Assembly (NCBI RefSeq): GCF_019399895.1
Contig: NC_091873.1
Span: 1,372,001 to 1,436,000, forward strand
Direction of reading: 5' to 3'
DNA from: Cardiocondyla obscurior
Lineage: Eukaryota > Arthropoda > Insecta > Hymenoptera > Formicidae
Length of the DNA: 64,000 nt
Shown piece after piece: positions 37,711-52,023 of the stretch (positions within the stretch are counted from its first letter, which is position 1; the number at the start of each line of letters is the position of its first letter). A model generated the notes under the pieces. The model had not been told where the DNA came from, did no database searches, and saw only the letters and a list, made by a program, of their open reading frames with translations. A program made the translations under genes and the position numbers.

Positions 37711-39411
37711 CCTCCTTTTCTCGGCGTTTCTCTGCGCCGCTTCGCACGCTCTCGCGGTCGTCGGTTCCCCATATTATTGCGAATCTCCCAGCGTTTGTTT
37801 CTACAAAACGCAGAACCGTAACCGCTATATCTAAGAGCGAAACCAATCGCGGTTTAAGTGAGATCTGAATTTAAGACGACGGTTTTCTTATGAAATCTTT
37901 ATACAAAATTAAATCTAGTATTATAAAGAAAAAAAAAATTTACACAGAAATATTAATTACGTAAACATCAATTGCATTACATTTTTTAATCTTTTTTTTT
38001 TTTTTATTTTGTTTGATATTAAAATGCGAAGAAATATTTATAACGTTATTCTATGGATCAACTTATTCTTTTTAAGATCTTGCGTGTCAGAAAAATTTAT
38101 TTATTCACGTATTATTTTGTTAATATATTCTTTATACGTGTATCTTTCGTCGTAAGAAACCCAGCGACTTTGACTCTACGGCACTGTTCACACAATCAGA
38201 ACGCGGAGAACCGACACGGCCGCCCGTAGTTTGTATGCTAATCAGAGTCGTGTTCTCTTCTCATCCGTACATCCTCACCGCTATCTTCGTCCACCATTGT
38301 GGAGTCCAACTATCGTCAATTCTATTTTCTATCCCGTCTTAGCTTCGCGCATTCACGCTCTTGTTCGGCGCCGCGTTTAGCACCGAATGCGGCTATCCGC
38401 GTAGATTTGAGTTCTATTTAAAGATACGGAGATCACGCGTTCGACGTAATCGAGAAACGAAAAGTGAACGGCCGCATTTACCACCGCAAGTACGCGAATC
38501 CGATTCTTAACTTTGTACATTTATATCCCGCATTTACTATTAAAATTTATTTCAATTCTATTTGTTCGTCGTTCATCGAATTAATAGTTACGTAAAAATT
38601 ATTTTAAAAAAGTGATTTAATTATAATAATAATACTAATAATCTCGTCAATATTTTAATAACGACTTCTCAGAATTATTTTCACTCTATACGATAATAAT
38701 AACTGCCGTGAAAGTTATCGGAAAATCACTTTTAATTTGTAAAAGAAGTACTTGCAGTAAAATAATGCGCGGGATAAGAGCCGCGCATGTCAAACAGAAC
38801 GTAATTTTAATGGTACAAAACTGGGCGACCCGGTTTATCAACGTTTTCCCGCGGGGAATAACATCACCCGTTGCAGATTCGCGCGAGTAAACCGGAAGAG
38901 ACAAATTGCGGAGCGAAAGAGAGAGAGAGAGAAAGCGGAAACGAACGCGGACGCCCGTGTTCTCTCGTGAGCGTTTCCTCGTCGGCTCTTTTCCCGTTTC
39001 CTCCATTTCCCGACCGCCTTACTGTGCTTTGTCTCCATAAGCCACATTCGGGTCACTGGCACGACGAGGTTGCTTTAACGATCTGCATTGCATGAACGTT
39101 TCGCCCTCTGGTACTCCGTTCGTCTATCTTTATGGAGAACGTCGGCGTCAAACTGAGAACGTGAGAGACTCTCAGCGACGTGAGGGATTTTTTAAATGTT
39201 CAAAGGAAAATAATACGACTATCGGGAAAAGTGAGAAAATACTTGAACTGCAAACTTTGCATATTAAACGCATTAAAATTTGTTAAACAAGACGAAACGC
39301 AATTGTAAAAAAATCCCTGTTTAAACGATAGGTAGTTTTATTAGGCTATTGGAAAAAGAAGATGAGATACCTGACTTTGTAAGTTTGTCCTCAAAATTCA
39401 CGTCTCTTTTT

Positions 39412-39429
39412 TTTTTTTTTTTTTTTTTT
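39412..39429. repeat. Poly-T run
   Basis: About 19 consecutive T residues in intron 2. No associated element recognised. Confidence 0.85.
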
Positions 39430-41637
39430 GATATCAAAAAATTTGTCAAGAAAATGAGGAACGTATCTGTTTAACAGCGCGCGATAAAATTAATTCAAAT
39501 TCTGATAAGAATTAAGTACAAAGTTGCATCTCATAAATTCGAAATTTTAATACCGCGTTTAATATTCATTAGAGACGACAGGAAAAATATTGAACGAGAG
39601 CACGAGGCTGATAAGTTCGGGAGACGCCGAGGAATTCTTCTCTCCTTTATCGCACCCTTTTCAATTCCTTTCTGCGATACTGTTTCAGATCGTGTACGAC
39701 GTCGACAAACAGACCCCGCTTATTTTGTATGACAAACAAACGAATCGAACGATCGGCTTTGCCTTGTTTTATGCCTTTGGTCCGTTCTCGGAAAATTCGA
39801 TAGCTGCATCTCGAATAATGTACATTTTCGACGGAACTCCGGAGATGATAACGACGAGCGAATATGTAATAGCGATGTAATAAACGGGCAAATTAAAAAA
39901 ACCACGAGGAGGGTCGACGCAAAATTGAATTTCTAATTTATAAAATCGCGGTCTAAAACTTTGTAATCCCCCCCTCTCTGGTATTTTTTCTTTGTTTTCC
40001 TTTTCGAGAATTAAATAAAATTCTCTCGTCGGAACGGGAGGGGAATTATAACGAAACAACCGGAAATTAAAGAGTTAAAATTTCAGGATCAAAAAAGGTG
40101 AAATACATCGTACTGGAAAATGCGCTTTTTTATCCAGAAAAGAAATCTACTAAATTGTTTCTCCATTTGTGTATTTTTTTTCTTTTAACTTTATCTTTTC
40201 TGTTTGCAATGCTAAGTTTCGCACTTATCACTCGACATTTCCGCACTTAAAAAAATATTTTTTACCGTTCGCTATTCTTTCTAGTTAAACACGTTTTCAG
40301 GAATAAATTACAAATAACGCGTAATATATGATTAAAAAAATAAGGTTTACATATGCATGTAACTGCAGGGTAACAATTAAATGGAGTGATCTACACTCAA
40401 ACATCACGCTATTTTGACATGCCACGTGCGCTTCTCTTCGTCCACGTTCACGTCTTTGTCGTCATTGCTTGTTAACGCCGCTTCCCCGGTTGTCTTAAAA
40501 ATATATACGACCGACCCATCCTTTCTCCCGCGTCTCTTTCCCTTACAACGCGACGAGACGTCGGCAAGAAGAGCGCGCGCAAGAAAATCGCAGGATGCAC
40601 TTAGGGATATTACAGGGAGCGCTGGCGGGAGAATTGCCAGACACGGATGTTGGAATCGTTAGAATTAAACCTTCGTGCGTGGTTAAAAGTCGACACGCAA
40701 AGGAACAAAATTTTGAATATTATTTCGGAAAATTCTAAAAGCAGCCCTACTTAAAAGTCTCGAAAGAATTATTACGACGTTCATATAAGTCCGGTGAAAA
40801 TTTATTTCTCGGCGCGTATCTGCCCGAAGGAGAAGACAACGAGTTTAACAATGGATTTACTCGAGTTTAACCTGCGGAGAACAAATTCTGTCTGGTTTGG
40901 GGGGAAAGGAAAATTTCTGTCTCCTTACAATCGCCGGCTATTCGTCAATCTTGCGGGATGAGATTTATGAGGGTCTCCGGTTAGTACGAAAACGATAATG
41001 CGCGTTCGGCAGGATCTCCGTGAAATACCTCCATGAACGTCTTTCTTTGATTTTTGCGCGTTTCGGTCAGAGACGTCGCTTGCCGCTCTAATTTTGCGTC
41101 CATCGAAAGTGAAACCAACGACAATCGAACATACGACATGACGAAGTGGCTCCAATAACAAAGGAAAGTAGCATAGCGAGACAATACTCGCAATAAATCA
41201 AGTTGTCGCTTGAAAACGTTCGCGTATCGAATACTTTGTGATAATTTATGGACGAAAGTTCTCCTTCGTTTCTTTCGAAGAATATTTGGTTTCGCGTAAA
41301 TTTGTCGTATAAATAATTCATCGTCGCCAGGTTTGCGGCAACTTTTTAATTGCAGAAGTGCGCGTAGAATTTTTATTGTTCGCGGTTCGGCTCATTTTGA
41401 AGACGCGCGTGTAAACCCCTTCGAGTAATCAGGAGGCTATTGTGAGTAATGCTCGGATGCGGCGAGGAACGGACGCTGCACCTCGCAATGCGCCGTACGC
41501 GATAGCGTTATATGCGTCGCTGCAATTTCATCGGCGATTCGGCGAATTATTGGGGGCGCGAGGACCCGAGAATGTAATGCGAGGAGGGCGCAGGAGGAGG
41601 ACACGCGGCTACTGATTCACGCCCGTTGTTTCTACAG

Positions 41638-41677
41638 ACGTGGTCGGAAGGGACAATCTGACCCGGTCTATGGATAA
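41638..41677 (+). CDS. Candidate alternative last coding exon (short-tail isoform)
   Basis: A good acceptor (gcccgttgtttctacag, ending 41637) lies in intron 2. Spliced from exon 2 in its native phase 2, the frame continues as K-RGRKGQSDPVYG and stops at TAA (41675-41677). That would give a protein of about 104 residues with a 13-residue basic cytosolic tail in place of the 395-residue tail of exon 3. The split codon still makes lysine and the following residues are basic, as in KHKRK of exon 3, so the membrane stop would be kept. I see no clear nearby poly-A signal, and the reading is short enough to occur by chance. Transcript evidence is needed to accept it. Confidence 0.3.
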
Positions 41678-43674
41678 TTTAACTCACAGTATGGGCTTGA
41701 ATGGGTTATAATTGGTGATGGCAGGCCATCAGGCGACGCCAGGCATTCACCTTACCGAGAGCGAGAGAAGGTGAGAGAAAGAGAGAACCGTCGAGCCCGT
41801 CGACACGTAGCCGTTCCTTCGCAAGCGTTGACGGAACCTCCCGTGGCGTATCCTCCCGTGACGCGACTTAACGCGACTCGCAAGCAAAACGCGAGCTTGC
41901 AAACGCGCTTCGAGCCCGCGAATCTTTAGCTTCTTTTTAATTAATTTCCTCTTGCTTGTCAACCGAAGAGCTCTTCGAATCGTCGATCTTTTCAATTTTC
42001 GAGTTTTACAAAGCTCCCGAGCTTGCGAGCTTTTAATAATATTCGCGCAAAGCTCAAGCGAGCGTCACAGATGATCGCAGTTTACGAGTTTAATGAGATA
42101 CAAGATATATAAGTGGCTGGTAGATACGTTCTTCAATTTGCGCGGGACTTAAGCTTCTTTACAAAGATCCCGCGCATAATATGAATACTAATCGATCCTT
42201 CGAGGCACCGTCCCACGCGCGAACTTTATACTGCTAAATGAATGATCCTCGAGCTTTCCCGATCGAGTTCTCTGCACGGGGAGCGGTAAAATTTAACTTT
42301 TAACAAGGCGCATTGTCGCGAATACTCTTCGATTAAGAAATCACCTCGCTAACGAAACGAAAGAAAAGTCCGTGCATATTTATAAATATAAATAAAAAAA
42401 AAAATAGACGAGACATGCATTTATTCTGCGAGATAAATTCTAAAAGGTAAATGAAACTTTCGTTGAAACTGACCGAAATAAAGTTATTGATTTCCACGCG
42501 TGATTTTTTTAATTTCGCCTGAAAGTCTTTCCATTATAAGCACAATCGTTTCGAAAACGTACAACGAAAATAACATTCGTGTAATTACGAAATCCGCGAA
42601 ATTTTATGGGGGAGAACTTTTCTCTTATAGCTTTATACAAAAATATCGTAGGCGAACGAGTGAGTGCACGATGATCTCACAGTGAAGGGGATCGAGCACG
42701 GGTCCGGCACACCGCTGGCCAGTTCGATTTAATTACGAAAATATGAGGCTGATTCTCGCAGCTGCCACAACGCGAAATAGACGCAGGGTGCATCTTTCGC
42801 GGGATGCACAGCCAATCCGTATCGGCGTGATGCAGCACGCGTGTCGGCACCGCATTTCGGCGAACATTGAATGCGCCAGTCATCATTCCGGCGGTAATAT
42901 AGGTACTTGCGACCTAAGAGGGAATAATAAAGATAACCCCGCGGGAGGTGGGTGGTGCAGCGAGAGCTTTACACGGTTTCTCATTTCTATGAATACTGAT
43001 AAGTCACTTGGTTGGATTGGTCATCGAGAATAATTGAAAATAGACACGCGGTAGCAAATAACACTGATTTGTTTGAATTATTTTGGACATTTATAATTTG
43101 CGACTGTTAAAGTTTAAAAACGCTTGTCTTTTCGATTTTTTCGCTTTTGAACTTGTAAACATTTTTTTACTCTACAGATTATAGGTACGGAAAACTCTTT
43201 CGGATTTTTACATCTTCTATCTCGTGCGCGTCGAGCGTCTTTGAGTCGTTGCGAAAGTATTTCGATTTTTATGCTCCCAGCAGTTCTCAAACTTTAAGAT
43301 CCCTGAGACTTTGAAAATGCTTCGCAGCTTTAGTCTTAAGGTTGTTAACGTTACACGAGCTTAAATGATGCTATCGCGGGTAAAACTGGAAGGCGAGACT
43401 ATTTCGACACGAGTGTCCAGCTGACGTCAGATAACTTTTACTTAACGAGAATTGCGTCGGAGGGAAATTTGAGAAACGCTGTTTCAGGAGATATGCGTAT
43501 CTCGCGAAATGCGACTGTTATCGTAGTCACATTCTATTGTACTCTCGCAGACAGTGTTATTACCCTAACCGCCCATAATTACGTCATCGTCATTGTCCTC
43601 GCGCATGTATCCCCATAAATGCCACGAGCCCTTGGCGCCCTGTGGTCCCTTTAGAATCCGCGACTCCTCCCTCC

Positions 43675-43695
43675 TCTCTCTCTCTCTCTCTCTCT
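43675..43695. repeat. (CT)n microsatellite
   Basis: Alternating C/T run of about 21 bases in intron 2. Confidence 0.88.
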
Positions 43696-44561
43696 GTTTC
43701 CTTCCTGGTTACGCACTGTCGTCAGATTCGTGATATTCGCGCAAGCGACTATGCGGCGACGTCGGTTTGCCAACCAACACACGTCGTACGCGGACACGCG
43801 ATGCGTCACCGTTTACCTGTATCCGCATAGCGTCGAGTACCTGAATCCCGCAGTACATGTCGCAATACATACACGCGACTAAGAGATTCCTGCGCGTCTC
43901 TACATATATCCGCGTTGCCGCATTACTCGAATACACGAACACGCACTATCGCACGGCACGGTGGCGTACCGGCGACATGATGCACTCACGTACGGTAATA
44001 GTTCTAGTTGGTCTTAACGTTTAAGTACTCAGACACATCGGAAATAATCCTCTGCCAAAATTTACCGAGAAAACCAGTCGTGACGTAATTTCGATCGCGG
44101 AAGGAGTGTCTTCATATATGCTTTGTATTTCTCTTAAAGATATCTTAATTTTCATCGATACAACTAGTGCAAGTTTAATAGACATAATTAAAGACTTAAT
44201 TTAATTAATTACCGACTGAATATTACAACGTCATGAATTTTCTTCGAAAATTGTAGATATTTCCCCGAGATCTTATCTCGCGTCGCTCCGAGCGATATCT
44301 ATAACGGCCTCCGCAGCGATATCGTACGCGTGCATGGCACGTCCAAGTGCACGCACGTACGCAATACGCAAGCGTACGCACGAGCAACGGCACGCGGGTC
44401 GATTAATCGGCGTACACGTGGGCTAATGTAACGCTGCGCGCCAGTTATGTTACCATGTTACGTCGGGTATGCCGACCGCACACTCTAGCTACGCAACCAA
44501 CCCGAAGGGCTGAATTGGAGAACTGGCAAGAGCGAGCATTCCCGATATGTATATGTATGTA

Positions 44562-44562
44562 A

Positions 44563-44596
<34 letters not shown>
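44562..44596. repeat. (GA)n microsatellite
   Basis: Alternating A/G run of about 35 bases with one interruption (gaaagag) in intron 2. Confidence 0.9.
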
Positions 44597-44598
<2 letters not shown>

Positions 44599-44821
44599 CG
44601 TATATGTGCGTTGCGTACTTGACTGCTGCGACCCGCGTATTAGACTGCATTTCACAAATTATTGGCGCAATCCTGTGTTTAAGACTCTCCCTTTTCACCT
44701 CACGAAACTCTACCTTCTGAGGCGGACACAATGCGTTCCATCGACGCGGCATCGAGCGGGGGCATCTTCCGGAATGCCCGATAGATTCCAGACGAGAATT
44801 ATTTCGAAGTCTCCTTCCGGT

Positions 44822-44866
44822 TCTCTTCCTCTCTCCTCTCCTCTCCTCTCTTCTCTTCTCCTCTTT
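44822..44866. repeat. CTCTC/CTCTT pentamer-like tract
   Basis: Short tandem run of five-base units (ctctc ctctc ctctc ctctc ttctc ttctc) within a pyrimidine-rich strip. Intronic simple repeat. Confidence 0.75.
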
Positions 44867-47800
44867 TCCTCGACAAATTGTGATCCGCTCTACGCATTGT
44901 TCCGCCATTTCTCAATTATTATGCACTACTGGCTCTTTTCGAGGCCGTTCCGAGGCCCAACAGACCGCCACGAAAGGTTTTGAGAGTCCTTGAGATCGTC
45001 TGCTATCCGGAAAGATAGAGAAAGGAGTAACGAGAAAACTCCACAAAGTAAATGGCCGAGACCGATTCTATTTGTTAATTACTAATTTTCCAAAGTTGCA
45101 ATTTTTATTTCGCGATTTACTTTCACGCGAATTTCCAACGCACTTCGCGCGATTCCGCGAGCCGGAATAATGTTATATTACTTTATTAAATACGAACGCG
45201 CATGAAAAAAATAAATGCGCGGGAGAAGGTAGAACACGTTGCTCAAACGCACGTGGATTGCAATTAATTAGAAGAAAGACAATCTTCCGCGTGCATATTT
45301 GCAATAGCAAATAAATCCCGTGGCCGCAAATGTGAAAGCATATTCCCGCTCGCGCAACGCGCGCTCGTTTAGAATAACGAGGGGCCGCGGAATTAAAAAA
45401 GAGAAGCGAGAAAAAAGACAGGAGAGCGACAGATGCGTCGTAGCGCCCGAGTTTCATAAACGAAATTATGCTAACTATACGCAAAGGAGGCTCAAATCTC
45501 TTTACAATCAAACCGGTGAGATTTTGTCCGTCTTGTTTACTTCTCTCTAGCCTGCTTTTTCTCGTTTGCTTGTTCTTATTTTCTATGTTTTATTTATCTC
45601 TTTGTGGTGGCGCAGAGAAACTCTCTCGTTCAAACAATTGATGTAAAATTAATTCATTACGTGTAATTGCAAGGGATCAGTTACAGGTATTACCATTTTC
45701 TATGTGGGGTGTTTAATTAAAAAGAGGGTCGAATTGCAGATTAAGAAAAAATGTGACTTCGCGGCAACAATGAAAATTCTACCGCGATCATGACACGAAT
45801 CTTTATGTTACGGTAACGGGAGTGTATATTTTTTTACATTACTCCTTTGTGATCGGTTAATGCGAAATACAGTATTTTAATGGCACTACGTTCCTCGCGC
45901 GGATTATAACTTTTATTTTATTTACTTTGCGTGTGTAATTTTATTAATTTCCCACTGACAATATTTGACTTCATTATATTTCGAAAAAGCGGATATTGTA
46001 TTCTCACGGCGGAAAGGTAAACAATTAGCTTTTTATCCCGGCTTTGTTTCTCGTTCGGTGAACGCTCGACTGCAAAGAGCTCGATAACGTTAAACGCGAT
46101 CCGATATTTTTCGTACGAAAGCCACGCGACATTAATGCCAGAATTCAAATAATTAAATTAAGACACGAAGTGACAGTTGACGGTTCCACGAGGCTCTTAA
46201 TCACCGTCGTCGTTTAATTACTCTTTCACGTAGCAATAGCGTCAACTCCACTGACCCCATTTCCTCAAAATATCATCATCCGAAGTATGGCGAGCCAGGG
46301 CGAGCTAATGACGAGGAAAGACCATCATTCGGAAACCGATTGCTCTCCCTTATTGAGCCTCTAAATCGCCCTCGCGATCTATATGACGCCGATGAATCGC
46401 CCCATCCATCGTGGAACGTTAGGTTTATTAACTTTTCGCGCTAAAAACGACTTTCGTCATTATCGACATTTTTTGCGCTTTAATCTTTATAATGCAATCT
46501 AATAATAAACTTTCGTTAGCCGAAATGTCCAGCATTTAATTCACCCTTAGCCTACGTGATAAATGAAAATTCGCGGTGAATACAAAAATTTAATTTCCCG
46601 CGTATGAAGCGTAATCCTTGCTTAGGAAATTGGCTGCTCGATCGCGCTTCTCCGACTTCGTCCCGTCCATCCCTCCCCCTCCCCTACCCACCGATCTTTT
46701 GTTAAAGCGCGCGTGAGAGAAGCGATCTCGGCGCGAGACGCGGAATTCGCTGCCGCTGATCCGACCGGCTGCGCGAAATAAAATAAAACGGATATTAAAA
46801 CTTGGGCGAGAACTAATTTCCTCGCGTTTCCAAGCATAATATTCGCTTTCCCTATGCCACTCTTTTCCCTCCTTTCCATATTTTTATTCCTTCATCACTG
46901 AGTTAAACCACCTATCGGACGAACGGCTCTTGAATATTCAACGATGAGCAGATGCGGATGCATGAATAGGCGAGAAAATCAAGTTCGGATTCGAATTTGA
47001 CGAGTGACAGTCACGTTCGGACCATCCCGCAGATTGAACTTTGTCAGGGCGCCAGTATGACACTTCTAAAATGCGAACTTGGTTCTCAAATCTTCCGGCC
47101 AACGTCTTTTAGACGTCTCGCGATAATCCTCCGATAGTTCAACGTAAATGAGATAAAGCATAATTTCTATACTACTGTTATATTTTTTCATTATTATATT
47201 ATATTACGTTACTTACATTTTTGTAACACGAAACAATCTAATAACAAATCTAAGGTCAAACGAAAATATTTTGTGCTTTATGCGTACCGTTTTATTGCAC
47301 GTCTTGCATTTTACATTCAGGCAAATTGATCGTTTTACCTTCGAAGTACCAATAAAACTTTATATTCGAACGAGCGTAATTATTTCCCCTCGCTCCGTTG
47401 GAAAATGCAAGTTTGTTCGATACCGTCATTACGAGCTCATACAGCACAGTAAAGACGAAGGAACAGTGTAAAATCGATTGATCGGCGCGTACCGCAATAT
47501 CTCGAGGTAACGATCTCGAAATAGACCGTGAAACGACATTAATACTCGGCGTCAAAGGACATAGCTCTCTTCATTTGTGTGCTCGTCCAAGTACGATGCG
47601 TCTGACGGAATGTTCGTTGAACCTCCTCCGCGAAACATATGAGAAACTTCGCAGTTGCTTTCGCCTCTGTTTTTAGCTATCTTTGAAATCATTATTACGT
47701 TTGCATCCCCGCGAATCGAACATTTCCCTTTTTCTTTTTTTCTCTTATCGCGAAGACCCTGCCGGACAGTTAATCCCGTCCCGTTTCACTTATTAAATTC

Positions 47801-50800
47801 TTATCTCGCCCTCTTGGTACCTGCATTTCAACAATCATCTTCATTTCTCTTACTTTGTACTACGATTACTACGATACTTGACTCGCTCGCCTCTCGATAT
47901 CCCGAATATGATTAGTCCCGCTCGATTAACTAATGAAACGTATTCCATCAATACACCGCAAGACGTGTTCGTCGAATTTTTACTATCGGCTTTAATTTTT
48001 TATATTGTATATTATATTTGTATATTGTAATTTTGATAATAGAGATTGTGCTACTGATTTATTAACAGACTTTATATTTTTGCGTAAAGATCGGATCAAG
48101 GCTTATTTCACCCTTGTATATTATTCGTAGCGCGATCTCAACCCTATCCCTGATTTGCTGTTTAACAGCGAGCATCAATGTCTGAAAAAGTCCGGTAAAG
48201 AAAAAACAAAAGATTCCCTCCAACTCCCAAAAACTCCCTCCTAGAGTCCATTTACCTTCCCTCGCAAACATTCGCTCATTAGGCAAATTCCATCGCCTGC
48301 GTCGACCCAAAAAAAGGCGTCCGTGCCTTTCCTCAGCCTTAACATACAAATTTATTCGTAAACTTCTACAATTTAAATGTCCGCGGTGTTTCAATCGAGG
48401 GGCGTCGTCGTTCTCCATTCTCGTTTACCTCGCGCACGTATAAACAACTACCGGATTAGTTTTCCTTTCCTCAAACTTTCATCAGTTATATATATCCTTC
48501 TTTGTCTTTGTTTTTAGTTTTCTCTGCCTGCTCTCTCTCTCTTTCTCTCCCTCCATCAAATATTAAACAGCCTCCTTTTCATGCCACAACCTGTTTAGGA
48601 GATGAAAAGGATGGCGGGGAAAGCAGCAAGCTCGTGTGGCTTCTTAAGAACTTTGCAACAGTTTCGGAACTCGTTTGGACCTCCGATCCCTGTCCCGCTA
48701 GCCTAGTATTTCGTAACCCGTAATTATATTTGCTTATTAAGCCTCTCCTCGCCCTGACCGTTTTCCTTCTTCCGCATCGTTTCGAATTTCCATGAAGAAC
48801 GAAAACTGCCTCCCGGAAAACGCAAGTTTCGGGGGATAATCTTCGAAATTAATGATTAAATATCCAAAAGAACAAACTCTCATAATTACTATTTAAGTCT
48901 TCCACAGTTTACTTTTTTTTTTTTTTTGTTTCATAAAACTTCAGATACGCGGGAGTAATGTTAACAGGCTTACGTGCAATTTAATACGTGTAATTTCAAC
49001 TAATAATTTTCCTTATTCTCTTGACATGAATCAACGATAATTGATTAGGATATTCAAAGCAGAATTAAACATATTCATTATACGTGTTTCCTCTTTTGAA
49101 TGCGTGATCGCCCGGAGGAGCAAACGCGGAGATGGAGTTTTGTAAATTACCGCCGTTAATGCCGCGTTACATATTTGTCGGATTTCCAACTCGAGATTGC
49201 CGGCTTTACAGAGCATAACTTACGTATCACACAGAGTAGCTGTTAACGTCTCGCCGAGAGAACCGCCTCGGCAAATGGAAACTTCGGGTGAACCGAAACT
49301 ACATCGCGGAGGGTAGGCTGCAATTCGCGTACGCTTAATGTGCTTCCGAAATTGTTTAAACTCGCTTAAGTAAATAAAATTCGCGAAACGCTTGCCTTTG
49401 TTCCTGCCTCGACAAACGATTTCGATAAACGCGATACGTCGAGAACACTCGGGATTTATTGATACTTTGCACGAAATTTTATTCACGCGATGTAATCTTA
49501 ATTTAATTACGGAATTTAATTACACTTGGAGCCTTGCAAAAACGCATCGATATTCATTATTATTGGAAGGAAAATAAATATTAAGCCCTTTTTTTCGCAC
49601 CGTTACAATCCGTATATCTCGCTGAATTTTTATTTTCGTGGATTACTCTTGGATTATTTGCGCATTGTTGCGCAAGTCTCTCTGCTAGATTGTTGCCAGC
49701 GCAATTGCGAGGACTTTCCAGCTGGCGTTCTGTTAACGCCGCGCAATCGAGTCGCGACGGATTAGCGAATGGATAGCGTATTAATTATATTGTTAGCGGA
49801 CGACGCGGAGAGCGGCTCGACCGCGGCGGTTTTTCCGGCGGTCTCGCATCCGGACAGTGCAAATTTGCGGACGAAACCGCATGTTATTGGTTACGAATGT
49901 GCCGGCAGACTTGCTCTCGGACGCGTCTGGCGCAAACTCGCCGGTATTTTGGTTTAGAAATTTGTTAACGTCACAAATTCACCCGCGCGCCGAAGTTCCA
50001 CGTTTATTTGAGCTGTTCACGCGATGTGACATATTTTTCCTTTTCTTCTAAGAAAATACATAAATAATCGTTTTTTTACCGGTCACTCAATCCTGCGCGT
50101 TTTGACATTTTGTCGCGGAGTAAACTTATGGAACGCGGAATAACATGAGACTGCAACTTTTCCACGTCGTTCCTACTTTTTGCAAATAAACGTAGTTTAT
50201 TCTATCAATTTATATATCTTCTCGTTGCTACATATTCCGAAGAGATCGAGCGATAAATTTGACGATGAAACCCGCCTCTTCGTGTAATTGGAGGTAAAAG
50301 GCCCGCTCTTTCGAGAAATATAAAAAGCGATAAGACAATGATCTTATTTTATTGGGACGTAACCGACGAAAGAATATATCGTGACTCTGTCGTGGTAAAC
50401 TAAGTGGTAAACTAAAAACTTCCCTACTTTTTAGAGACCTCGCTTGTTCGCGCAAAGGTTAAACCACTTTTGGCGGCAAGTACCCACCCGCAGTCAATCG
50501 CAACCCTTATGCTCGTTACCCTGAAAAAAAATGCGGACCGTAAAGGTCCTCCTCTCTCGTTTCACGCTGGTGCAAGGCCATCGATTTACTACCAAAGGGG
50601 TGCGAGTAATACCGAACACCCGCATATTTTAAGCGGGCGTCATGCACACGCTCTTCGCGCGAATTCGACGGTTCTTAAAAACCACTCGAGAAACCTTCGC
50701 CCTGCGCGTTTGCGTTTTTCTGCAGGCAAATTTTCGTTGCCATTCTCTATCGTCGAATCAGGATTTAATAACGAACGTAACGATAAAAAAAAGAAGCTGA

Positions 50801-50898
50801 AAAGGGAATCCTATTTTATCCTAATAGCGCTACGCGCGCGCTATTTTTTGAGACCCCAATTACATACATGTGGTACACAAAAAAAAATTGTATGACTT

Positions 50899-51420
50899 AC
50901 CAATCTGCACCAGCGGAGTTGTTGAGTTCTGCCGGTGACTGTAACATAAAATTAAACAATATTAATGTAGACGTGCCGAAAACAGTTAATGTTTAAACAA
51001 AAAAAAAAAATTACGCGTTTCTTTTGATTCTTTATAAATAAAAAATTAAATAAAAAAAAAATTAAATTAATTAAATGACAAATTAAAAAAAAAAAGAATT
51101 AATTCTCACCTAAAAGTTGCTCCGCCGATGCAGGATGCCCGTCCCAGGCCTGCTCCTCCTCTCAGATGGGACGTGTCGAGTCATCTTTCCGCGCACTGGA
51201 CACTCGCGAACGCGCCCGATTAATTGTCGCGAGAATTAATTTTTTTATCTAACACTTTCGCGCGATAGTCCACGGCATTCCCGTTAAAAAATTTTTTATA
51301 TAAAGGAATGACGCCCGAATACTTTTCGAAATTGCCGAAGCGACCGACGAACCGCCTGCGGTTCGTATTTGTATAATTTCGGCGTGCGACACTTCTTTCA
51401 TTTTTTTCCAACGTGGATGT
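50899..51420 (-). repeat. Minus-strand spliced unit, copy C (two exon-like blocks)
   Basis: On the minus strand, an exon-like block (conserved part 51219 down to 51110) ends GCAACTTTTAG|GTGAGAATT. It is followed by a 171-nt A/T-rich intron ending TTTATGTTACAG and a 38-nt micro-exon (50938 down to 50901) ending GATTG|GTAAGTC. The order, splice-site positions and exon sequence match copy A about 39 kb away (TGAGAGGAGGAGCAGGC, GCATCCTGC, GGAGCAACTTTTAG). The match extends upstream to about 51410. A short frame ATG ACT CGA CAC... runs to the TAG that overlaps the donor here, but the equivalent frame stops after six codons in copy A, so it is not a conserved peptide. Confidence 0.55.
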
Positions 51421-52023
51421 AAGGCTGGTACTCCTTTGAGTCTTTTTCTAGATTAATCTGAAACAAAAAAGTTATATTTTATTAGCAAAATTGACGAAAA
51501 CTAAACGTACTGCGTTACAAGTAATTACAACTTATTTATGTGAAGTATTCACTCTACATATACCTAACATGTACGCGTTATCGATCGCGAAGGTCAGTAT
51601 GCATCAGCTAATATTGTATACTAATGTACGTTTCACCTAATAACCGTGCGAGATGTGTACGCCGCGCGCGTGACTGACCGACCTCTAGTCTCGGTCGCTA
51701 CGCAGCCATAAAAATACATTAACAGAGATTTTCAGACCTCGCATTCCTCGCTATTCCACGAACGAATATCTCCCGAATCTATCGCGGACTGGTCGATCGA
51801 AACACTCATCCCTCGAGCCCGATTGTACTTTTCGACACTTCATCATTTACGGCAAAGAGACGCGAATTTAGTGTACGCGTATACGAGGTTTCTACTTACT
51901 TTGTATCAAAAGACGTGGGTCGCCGGTACGCACAATTAATCCGGGAAGGTAATTCGCGCCAGATTACGTGTCCCTGGCCCGTCGATTGTACATAGATTTT
52001 TAATACGTACGGAGCACGTGCTG

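Noticed and set aside
39590..39880. 96-codon + frame following a ctgtttcag-like site in intron 2
   Set aside because: Composition looks fairly protein-like, but the coding-looking frame is phase 0 after the acceptor while exon 2 leaves phase 2, and nothing is recognisable. Kept only as a curiosity.
50470..50895. 141-codon + frame next to copy C
   Set aside because: Chance frame with Lys/Arg-rich end from an A-rich tract. No family or splice support.
51110..51170. 19-codon mini-frame M-T-R-H-V-P... in copy C ending at the TAG beside the donor
   Set aside because: The corresponding frame stops after six codons in copy A and has no counterpart in copy B, so a conserved peptide is not supported.
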